Shown: positions 58,554 through 64,000 of the stretch, piece by piece | How the letters are laid out: each line of letters opens with the position of its first letter | Position numbering within the stretch: position 1 is the first letter of the stretch | NCBI RefSeq assembly: GCF_019049325.1 | Contig: NZ_JAGMUO010000097.1 | Coordinates: 765,882-829,881 of the forward strand | DNA from: Streptomyces sp. AC512_CC834 | GTDB taxonomy: Bacteria; Actinomycetota; Actinomycetes; Streptomycetales; Streptomycetaceae | Direction: 5' to 3' | DNA length: 64,000 nucleotides | The notes under the pieces: model-generated | The model's input: the letters and a program-made list of their open reading frames with translations, nothing else | The model's database searches: none | Told to the model about the DNA's origin: nothing | Program-made: the position numbers and the translations under genes

Positions 58554-59645
58554 ATGCACAGCATTGGGGAGACGGCCCGCGACAGCGGGCTGGGCGTGAG
58601 CGCCCTGCGGTTCTACGACCGTGCCGGTGTGCTGGTCCCCGCCCGGGTCGATCCGGTGAGCGGCTACCGCTGGTACGCCCCGGAGCAGGTCGCCGAGGCC
58701 AGGTTGCTGGCCCGGCTGCGGCGGGCGGGCATGCCTTTGGCGGACATCCGGCTGGTGCTGGCCGGCTGGTCCGGCGCGGACACGGACCTCGTGCGAGGGC
58801 TTCTCCAGGCGCACCTGCGCCGTCTCGAACTGGGGCTCGCCGAGGCCCGCAGCGAGGTCTCCGCACTCCGAGCGCTACTCGATCACAGGGAGAACCCCAT
58901 GACCGCCTCGCCGCGTACCGGCACCGTCCGGCTGTCCCTCCACGCGCCCGAACTGGCGGCCGCGCTCGACGCGGTCCGCTTCGCCGCCGGTGACGACCCT
59001 GAGCTGCCGATGCTCGGCGGGGTCCTCTTCGACGTCGAGGGTGACGTGCTCCACGTCGTGGCCACCGACCGGTACCGGATGGCCACCGCGCGCATGGCCG
59101 CCGCCGGACACGGTGGACCGCGTGAACAGGTCGTCGTACCCACCCCGCTCGCCGACGCGATGCGCGCGCTGCTGAGTGACGACGGGCCCGCCCGCTTCGC
59201 CGTCGAGGACGACCGCGTGACGCTGGAGGCAGGGGAGCGCCAGGCGTCCGGGCAACGCCTGGCATACGACTTCCCCGACTACCGCCGTCTCGTCCAGCTT
59301 CCGTCCGGGCGGCGGGTCGTCGTCGATGTGCCCGCCTTCCGGAAGGAGTTGGAGACCGGCCCCGTCCGCGCGGGTGAGGCGGGCCGGCAGGACGGGACCG
59401 CACAGGACGTCAGTGTGCTCCGGGTGGCCGACGACGGCACGGTGACCGTCTGCGGGGACGGCGAGGACGACGCCGGCAGCGTCGGCGTCGGCGTCGACCG
59501 CGGCTTCTTGCTGGACGCGCTCGCCGCCGCGGACCGGGACCGGCTGGTCCTGGAGTTCGGCGCCCCCACGGCACCGCTCGCGATCCGCCGGACGGACGAC
59601 GAGGGGACGTTCTCGCTGCTCATGCCGGTCCGCCTGGACGACTGA
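58554..59645 (+). CDS. MerR DNA-binding domain fused to sliding-clamp (DnaN) domains 2 and 3
   Basis: Fusion protein of 363 residues. Residues 1-70 are a MerR winged helix (MHSIGETARDSGLGVSALRF, GYRWYAPEQV), 75-112 the dimerisation coiled coil. Residues 125-248 match DnaN domain 2 (LPMLGGVLFD, VVATDRYRMA, DFPDYRRLVQ), and 255-363 domain 3 (AFRKELE, GFLLDALAA, ending SLLMPVRLDD). LLMPVRL is the C-terminal clamp motif that forms the partner-binding pocket. DnaN domain 1 is replaced by MerR. An internal ATG at 58899 (Met116) has AGGGAG six bases upstream, so the clamp part may also be made alone (248 residues). GTG 58542 is an alternative, leaderless start. The function is unknown. Confidence 0.88.
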   Translation: MHSIGETARDSGLGVSALRFYDRAGVLVPARVDPVSGYRWYAPEQVAEARLLARLRRAGMPLADIRLVLAGWSGADTDLVRGLLQAHLRRLELGLAEARSEVSALRALLDHRENPMTASPRTGTVRLSLHAPELAAALDAVRFAAGDDPELPMLGGVLFDVEGDVLHVVATDRYRMATARMAAAGHGGPREQVVVPTPLADAMRALLSDDGPARFAVEDDRVTLEAGERQASGQRLAYDFPDYRRLVQLPSGRRVVVDVPAFRKELETGPVRAGEAGRQDGTAQDVSVLRVADDGTVTVCGDGEDDAGSVGVGVDRGFLLDALAAADRDRLVLEFGAPTAPLAIRRTDDEGTFSLLMPVRLDD

Positions 59646-60034
59646 CGGCGAGCCGCCCGCCCTCCCCCGCGGCCCCGTCCCTCGTGCGCACGGCGTTGTC
59701 AGTGGGGTCTCGACCGGCTCCGCCGCGCGGATCTGCCCGGGGCGCCGACGTCCGGGACCGCACAGAACACTCGCACCGCACCGGCCGTTCAGCCGGCGCC
59801 CGCCCTCGACGAGGCTCCCGGCCGACACCGGGCGCTTCGCCCACGTATGGCTCGGGGCGGCCGTGTACACGGAGGAACTCGACCGCGCCCTGTGCGCCGC
59901 CGCGTGGGGCGTGGGTCCCCGTCCGGCGAGGCCAAGGAACAAGCCGGTCGGCCGACGTCCCCCTCACGATCACCCTGCTGAGCGGGGCGGGCCGCCGTAG
60001 TATCGGATGATCTCGTGGGGGAAGGCGGGCGGAC
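59646..60034. other. 389-bp intergenic region, possible decayed coding fragment
   Basis: No complete gene was found. Around 59835-59915 a plus-strand frame reads RFAHVWLGAAVYTEELDRAL, which looks protein-like but has no start, no clear family and no full length. It may be a gene remnant. No CebR-like box was seen here. Confidence 0.4.
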
Positions 60035-61063
60035 ATGGGCAGGCAGCGTCCTGGTACGCCGACGCTGGAGGAGGTGGCCGCCCTCGCCGGTGTGGGGCGG
60101 GGAACCGTCTCGAGAGTCATCAACAACGCGTCCGGCGTGCGGGATTCGACGCGTCGCGCCGTGCAGCAAGCCATCGCCGAACTGGGGTACGTCCCGAATC
60201 TGGCGGCCCGTTCCCTGGCGGGGCACCGTGCCGACGCGGTCGCGCTGGTGATGACGGAGCCGGACTGGCGGCTGTTCGGGGAGCCGTTCTTCACGGAGGT
60301 CGTCCACGCGGTCGGCGACGCACTCACCGACACCCCGGTGCAGTTGTTGCTCACGCTCGTCCGTACCGACACCGAGCGACGGCGCTTCGTCGAGTACGCG
60401 CGCGGCGGTCGGGTCGACGGCGTCCTGCTGATGTCCGTGCACGCCGAGGATCCGCTGCCGGACATGCTCGCCAAGGCGGGACTGCCGACCGTCATGCTGG
60501 GGCGGCGTTCCGGCGACGAGACCGTCACCTACGTCGACGCCGACAACGCGGGCGGTGCGCGCGGCGCGGTCACGTATCTGCTGAAGCGTGGCCGGACCAC
60601 GATCGGGGCCATCAGCGGACCGCTCGACATGTATGTCGCCCAGTGCCGGCTGCGCGGGTACCGGGAGGCACTGGAACTGGCGGGCGTGGCGGACAGGTCG
60701 TCGCTGGTCGTCGAGGGAGGCGACTTCACGGAGGAGAGCGGCCGCCGGGCGATGACCGGCCTGATCGGCCGTCACCCGGAACTCGACGCCGTCTTCGCCG
60801 CCTCGGACACGCTGGCCGCCGGGGCGCTCAACGCGCTGCGCGCCGCGGGCCGGCGGGTGCCGCAGGACGTCGCGGTGATCGGCTTCGACGACTTCCAGCC
60901 GGCCCGGCCCACGGATCCGCCGCTGACGACGGTCCGGCAGCCGCTGGAGGAGATCGGGCGCACGATGGTGCGGCTGCTGCAGGAGGAGTTGGAGAACTCT
61001 CCCGCCGTCGCCTGGCGGCACGTCATCCTCCGCACGGAACTGGTGATTCGGGACTCCGCCTGA
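60035..61063 (+). CDS. LacI-family regulator, CebR-like
   Basis: Repressor of 342 residues. The helix-turn-helix TLEEVAALAGVGRGTVSRVI and hinge YVPNLAARSLAGHRADAVAL are very close to CebR, the cellobiose-responsive repressor of Streptomyces. The sugar-binding domain has GGRVDGVLLMSVHAEDPLP, YVDADNAGGARGAV and VIGFDDFQPARPTDPPLTTV (in parts). CebR binds TGGGAGCGCTCCCA, and exactly this box occurs twice before the cellulase gene just downstream. It therefore probably represses the cellulase, perhaps alongside the main CebR. ATG 60035 follows a GGGGGAAGG-rich leader. Confidence 0.92.
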   Translation: MGRQRPGTPTLEEVAALAGVGRGTVSRVINNASGVRDSTRRAVQQAIAELGYVPNLAARSLAGHRADAVALVMTEPDWRLFGEPFFTEVVHAVGDALTDTPVQLLLTLVRTDTERRRFVEYARGGRVDGVLLMSVHAEDPLPDMLAKAGLPTVMLGRRSGDETVTYVDADNAGGARGAVTYLLKRGRTTIGAISGPLDMYVAQCRLRGYREALELAGVADRSSLVVEGGDFTEESGRRAMTGLIGRHPELDAVFAASDTLAAGALNALRAAGRRVPQDVAVIGFDDFQPARPTDPPLTTVRQPLEEIGRTMVRLLQEELENSPAVAWRHVILRTELVIRDSA

Positions 61064-61112
61064 ACGCCTGAACGCCTGAGCGCACGAGCACCTGAGCACC
61101 TGAGCGCCTGAC
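61057..61112 (+). repeat. Seven 8-bp tandem repeats over the regulator stop codon
   Basis: Units CGCCTGAA, CGCCTGAA, CGCCTGAG, CGCACGAG, CACCTGAG, CACCTGAG and CGCCTGAC run without gaps. The first unit contains the TGA stop of the LacI gene. As an 8-bp unit it puts stop codons in several frames. It looks like slippage expansion. Confidence 0.75.
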
Positions 61113-61145
61113 CGACGGGGCGACGGGCCTCCGGGCCGACGGCCT

Positions 61146-61161
61146 CCGGGAGCGCTCCCGG
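61146..61161. promoter_or_regulatory. CebR-like box, distal
   Basis: CCGGGAGCGCTCCCGG is a perfect palindrome holding the CebR core GGGAGCGCTCCC. It lies about 60 bp upstream of the cellulase -35 and 83 bp after the regulator stop. It could allow DNA looping with the proximal boxes, or be part of a terminator. Confidence 0.65.
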
Positions 61162-61219
61162 CGACGCGTCGCTCACCTGGGGCTTCGAGATTCCTTCGAC
61201 AACTATGGCGCGCACAGTC

Positions 61220-61248
61220 TTGTCAGGAACATGAACCGCTCCTACAGT
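61220..61248 (+). promoter_or_regulatory. Probable promoter of the GH12 cellulase gene
   Basis: TTGTCA (61220-61225) and TACAGT (61243-61248) are separated by 17 bp, close to the main sigma-factor consensus. A start near 61255 places the first proximal CebR box about 12 bp downstream, suitable for repression by blocking elongation or initiation. Confidence 0.65.
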
Positions 61249-61266
61249 CCCCAATCAACCGGTTAG

Positions 61267-61306
61267 TGGGAGCGCTCCCATCAGTGGGGAGTTGGGAGCG
61301 CTCCCG
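61267..61306. promoter_or_regulatory. Two proximal CebR boxes
   Basis: TGGGAGCGCTCCCA at 61267-61280 is identical to the known CebR consensus, and TGGGAGCGCTCCCG at 61293-61306 differs at one end base. They are 26 bp apart centre to centre. They lie between the predicted promoter and the cellulase start. Confidence 0.92.
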
Positions 61307-61349
61307 CACCGGCCCCTCCTTCCCCCCGCACCCACCCGGAGAGGCCCCC

Positions 61350-62522
61350 ATGCGAACGTTTCGGTCCCAAGTCCGCACCCGGCACGGCCTTTGGGGTGCC
61401 CTGATGGCGACCTTCGCGGTCTTCGCCGTCATCGCGTCGCTCGTGACCGCGGCGGCGCCTGCCCGGGCGGACACCACGATCTGCGAACCCTTCGGGACGA
61501 CGACGATCCAGGGACAGTACATCGTCCAGAACAACCGCTGGGGCTCCAGCGCCACCCAGTGCGTCACCGCCACCGACACCGGCTTCCGGGTCGCCCGGGC
61601 CGACGGCTCGGCGCCGACCAACGGGGCGCCGAAGTCGTACCCGTCGGTCTTCAACGGCTGTCACTACACGATCTGTTCGCCGGGGACCGACCTCCCCGCC
61701 CGGCTCGACACCGTCTCCGGGGTGCCGTCGAGCATCTCGTACGGCTTCGTCGACAACGCGGTCTACAATGCCTCGTACGACATCTGGCTGGACCCTGCTC
61801 CGCGGACCGACGGGGTCAACCAGACCGAGATCATGATCTGGTTCAACCGGGTGGGCCCGATCCAGCCCATCGGCTCACCGGTGGGCACGGCCACCGTGGG
61901 CGGACGGACCTGGGAGGTGTGGAGCGGCGGCAACGGCTCCAACGACGTGCTGTCGTTCGTGGCCCCGTCGGCGATCACCGGCTGGACCTTCGACGTCATG
62001 GACTTCGTCAGGGCGACGGTCTCGCGCGGACTCGCCGAGGACGACTGGTACCTGACGAGCGTTCAGGCGGGCTTCGAACCCTGGCAGAACGGCGCCGGGC
62101 TGGCCGTGAACTCGTTCTCCTCCACCGTCGAGACCGGCGGCATCCCGGGCAACCCGGACCCCGGCACCGGCGACCCCGGCAACCCCGGCGACCCGGGTGA
62201 TGCGGCGGCCTGCGAGGTGTCGTACGGCACGAACGTCTGGCAGGACGGCTTCACCGCGGACGTCACCGTCACCAACACCGGCACGGCTCCCGTCGACGAC
62301 TGGCAGCTCGCCTACACCCTGCCGGCGGGCCAGCGGATCACCAACGCCTGGAACGCGTCCGTCACGCCCTCCACGGGCAGCGTCACGGCGACCGGCGTGG
62401 GGCACAACGCCCGGATCGCCTCCGGCGGCAGCCTGTCGTTCGGCTTCCAGGGCTCCTACAGCGGCACGTTCACCGAGCCGGCCGGCTTCCGCCTGAACGA
62501 CGCCGTCTGCACCACGGCGTAA
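61350..62522 (+). CDS. celB: GH12 endo-beta-1,4-glucanase with CBM2 (CelB-like)
   Basis: Secreted cellulase of 390 residues. A signal peptide (about 1-44, ending PARADT) leads to a GH12 domain with nucleophile Glu in TEIMIWFN and acid/base Glu in QAGFEPWQNG. A Gly/Pro/Asp linker (NPDPGTGDPGNPGDPGD) leads to a family 2 cellulose-binding module (CEVSYGTNVWQDGFTADVTV, in parts, to the end). It cuts internal cellulose bonds. ATG 61350 has GGAGAGG upstream. It is controlled by the CebR boxes and followed by an LPMO gene. Confidence 0.95.
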   Translation: MRTFRSQVRTRHGLWGALMATFAVFAVIASLVTAAAPARADTTICEPFGTTTIQGQYIVQNNRWGSSATQCVTATDTGFRVARADGSAPTNGAPKSYPSVFNGCHYTICSPGTDLPARLDTVSGVPSSISYGFVDNAVYNASYDIWLDPAPRTDGVNQTEIMIWFNRVGPIQPIGSPVGTATVGGRTWEVWSGGNGSNDVLSFVAPSAITGWTFDVMDFVRATVSRGLAEDDWYLTSVQAGFEPWQNGAGLAVNSFSSTVETGGIPGNPDPGTGDPGNPGDPGDAAACEVSYGTNVWQDGFTADVTVTNTGTAPVDDWQLAYTLPAGQRITNAWNASVTPSTGSVTATGVGHNARIASGGSLSFGFQGSYSGTFTEPAGFRLNDAVCTTA

Positions 62523-62545
62523 CCGCCCAGCCCGCCCCCGACTCC

Positions 62546-62585
62546 TCGCCCGTCCGGTCGAAGCGCCCGCCCCGGACGGGCGAGG
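62546..62585 (+). terminator. Hairpin between cellulase and LPMO genes
   Basis: CTCGCCCGTCCGG (62546-62558) pairs perfectly with CCGGACGGGCGAG (62573-62585) across 14 nt. It should end, or reduce, transcription from celB. No separate CebR box was found before the LPMO gene, so read-through may supply its expression. Confidence 0.75.
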
Positions 62586-62641
62586 GTTCCATCGCGGGCC
62601 CGACACCCCCCACCCACCCACCTCGCAGACAGGAGACCCCT

Positions 62642-63733
62642 ATGGCTCGACGCAGCAGATTCCTCACTTTGGCGGCGGTACTGGCCACCCTGCTCGGCGC
62701 GCTCGGCGTGACCTTCCTGCTCGGGCAGGGACGGGCCGAGGCGCACGGCGTGGCGATGATGCCCGGCTCCCGCACCTACCTGTGCCAACTGGACGCCAAG
62801 ACCGGCACGGGCGCCCTCGACCCGACGAACCCGGCCTGTCAGGCCGCCCTCGACGAGAGTGGCGCGACGGCGCTGTACAACTGGTTCGCCGTACTCGACT
62901 CCAACGCCGGTGGCCGCGGCGCCGGTTACGTGCCGGACGGCACCCTGTGCAGCGCCGGCGACCGTTCCCCGTACGACTTCTCCGCCTACAACGCCGCCCG
63001 TGCGGACTGGCCTCGGACGCATCTGACGTCCGGGGCGACGATACCGGTGCAGTACAGCAACTGGGCGGCTCACCCGGGTGACTTCCGGGTCTATCTGACC
63101 AAGCCCGGCTGGTCGCCCACCTCCGAGCTGGGCTGGGACGACCTGGATCTGATCCAGACGGTGACCGACCCGCCGCAGCAGGGCTCGCCCGGCACCGACG
63201 GCGGCCACTACTACTGGGATCTCGCGCTGCCCTCGGGCCGCTCGGGCAACGCGCTGATCTTCATGCAGTGGGTGCGTTCGGACAGCCAGGAGAACTTCTT
63301 CTCCTGCTCGGACGTCGTCTTCGACGGTGGCAACGGTGAGGTCACCGGCATCCGCGGTTCGGGCAGCACCCCGGACCCGACGCCGACCCCGACGGACCCG
63401 ACGACTCCGCCGCCCACCCACTCCGGTTCCTGCATGGCCGTGTACTCCGTGGAGAACTCCTGGAGCGGTGGTTTCCAGGGTTCCGTCGAGGTGATGAACC
63501 ACGGCACGGAGCCGCTGAACGGCTGGGCCGTGCAGTGGCAGCCGGGCAGCGGGACCACGCTCGGCGGGGTGTGGAACGGCTCGCTGTCCGGCGGCACCGA
63601 CGGCACGGTCACGGTCCGCAACGTGGACCACAACCGCGTCGTACCACCGGACGGCAGCGTGACCTTCGGCTTCACCGCCACTTCCACGGGCAACGACTTC
63701 CCCGTGGGAACGATCGGCTGCGTGACACCCTGA
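62642..63733 (+). CDS. AA10 lytic polysaccharide monooxygenase with CBM2
   Basis: Secreted copper enzyme of 363 residues. The signal peptide ends at AEA before His35, so mature protein begins HGVAMMPGSR, with the N-terminal His of the copper histidine brace. The second brace His is in NWAAHPGDF. The AA10 domain runs to about residue 228 (GGHYYWDLALPSGRSG, IFMQWVRSDSQENFF), then a Thr/Pro linker and a C-terminal CBM2 (MAVYSVENSWSGGFQGSVEV in parts). It oxidatively cuts crystalline cellulose and works with the GH12 enzyme before it. ATG 62642 has AGGAG upstream. Confidence 0.96.
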   Translation: MARRSRFLTLAAVLATLLGALGVTFLLGQGRAEAHGVAMMPGSRTYLCQLDAKTGTGALDPTNPACQAALDESGATALYNWFAVLDSNAGGRGAGYVPDGTLCSAGDRSPYDFSAYNAARADWPRTHLTSGATIPVQYSNWAAHPGDFRVYLTKPGWSPTSELGWDDLDLIQTVTDPPQQGSPGTDGGHYYWDLALPSGRSGNALIFMQWVRSDSQENFFSCSDVVFDGGNGEVTGIRGSGSTPDPTPTPTDPTTPPPTHSGSCMAVYSVENSWSGGFQGSVEVMNHGTEPLNGWAVQWQPGSGTTLGGVWNGSLSGGTDGTVTVRNVDHNRVVPPDGSVTFGFTATSTGNDFPVGTIGCVTP

Positions 63734-63740
63734 TGTGCAG

Positions 63741-63775
63741 GGGTCAGCCCGGTACACCGGGGTGAGCCCTGACCC
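63741..63775 (+). terminator. Terminator-like nested hairpin after the LPMO gene
   Basis: GGGTCAG (63741-63747) pairs with CTGACCC (63769-63775), and inside it CCCGGT pairs with ACCGGG across two bases. It lies eight bases after the LPMO stop. Confidence 0.7.
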
Positions 63776-63889
63776 TGACGCATCGGAAGAGGTCGGTGGG
63801 GCCTTGTGAGGGGCGCCACCGACCTCACGTGCCGGTTACAAATCGCTCAACCCCTGGTTGCGACGCGGTGATCGGGCGACCATGGGTCC

Positions 63890-64000
63890 ATGACTCTGGC
63901 CCAGCGCGCCTTCGAGCGGCTGCAAGCCTGGCCCGACCTCTCCGTGGGTCCGGCCAGTTGCGGAACCGGACGGGCGCTGTGCTCCGCCCGTGTCGAGATC
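63890..64000 (+). CDS. DUF5519 (luciferase-domain) protein, 3' end outside window
   Basis: ATG 63890 opens MTLAQRAFERLQAWPDLSV, continuing GPASCGTGRALCSARVEI to the window end, 37 codons in total. This start is typical of DUF5519 proteins of Streptomyces, annotated as luciferase-family proteins, of unknown role. The frame is open at the edge, so the gene is cut by the window. Confidence 0.75.
   Translation, partial: MTLAQRAFERLQAWPDLSVGPASCGTGRALCSARVEI

Noticed and set aside
59684..60010. Open frame between the MerR/clamp and LacI genes
   Set aside because: Arg/Pro/Gly-rich shadow composition, no ribosome site and no motif; kept only as a note of a possible coding remnant in another frame.
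1..64000. CRISPR arrays, insertion sequences, rRNA and tRNA genes
   Set aside because: No spaced repeat arrays, transposase motifs or RNA-gene signatures were seen anywhere in the window.

Overview
The window is high-GC, densely coded DNA with third-codon-position GC bias, many GTG/TTG starts and 4-nt stop/start overlaps. Gene content (a conservon, F420/PPOX enzyme, Tat and lipoprotein exports, CebR-type boxes, xylA/xylB/ROK cluster, LPMO plus GH12 cellulase) points to a chromosomal segment of a Streptomyces. From memory, unverified, the order of many genes (ABC pair, L31, conservon, SNF2/SWIM, xylA, amidase, ALDH, a DnaN-like gene, celB, LPMO) resembles the S. coelicolor SCO11xx region.

Layout. 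0-6.5 kb: end of a TetR gene, then a CitA/CitB-type two-component system transcribed away from a complete tripartite tricarboxylate transporter (tctC-tctB-tctA). 6.6-16.9 kb: a compact accessory cluster with two FOXRED2-like flavoproteins, an acyl/aryl adenylate ligase, an MFS permease, an unusual P450, an FMN alpha-hydroxyacid oxidase and an MIO-type aromatic amino-acid lyase with a TAL-like His-Leu selectivity pair. Three leaderless-looking promoters in it share one operator (TCAGA-N4-TCTGA) placed exactly 11 nt upstream of each -10. 16.8-18.8 kb: a second two-component system. 18.9-28.5 kb: YjbQ, a flavoprotein, an MltG-like protein, a MarR-controlled ABC exporter, a lipoprotein L,D-transpeptidase and a heterodimeric ABC exporter with one dead ATP site. 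28.8-34.9 kb: DUF5709, zinc-free L31, a YdjM-like membrane protein, a Ski2-like helicase, TesB, DUF6397. 35-41 kb: a conservon (CvnA-B-C-D) with an extra Roadblock protein, a PPOX enzyme and an MHYT protein. 41-49 kb: methyltransferase, a PadR remnant with a perfect 19-bp inverted repeat, an MpaB-like oxygenase, a hypothetical gene, a SNF2 helicase and a SWIM protein. 49-53.4 kb: xylose use (xylA, xylB, ROK regulator). 53.7-58.4 kb: Tat amidase, GAF regulator with aldehyde dehydrogenase, DUF2071 protein. 58.5-59.6 kb: a MerR regulator fused in frame to domains 2 and 3 of a DNA polymerase sliding clamp. 60-64 kb: a CebR-like LacI regulator, a GH12 cellulase behind two CebR boxes, an AA10 LPMO, and the start of a DUF5519 gene.

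The two most unusual items are the MerR/beta-clamp fusion, which has its own MerR-type promoter and a strong internal ribosome binding site at the clamp module, and the lyase/flavoprotein/P450 cluster with its geometrically identical promoters. No tRNA, rRNA, insertion sequence or CRISPR array was seen. All family calls come from reading the sequence without database searches.
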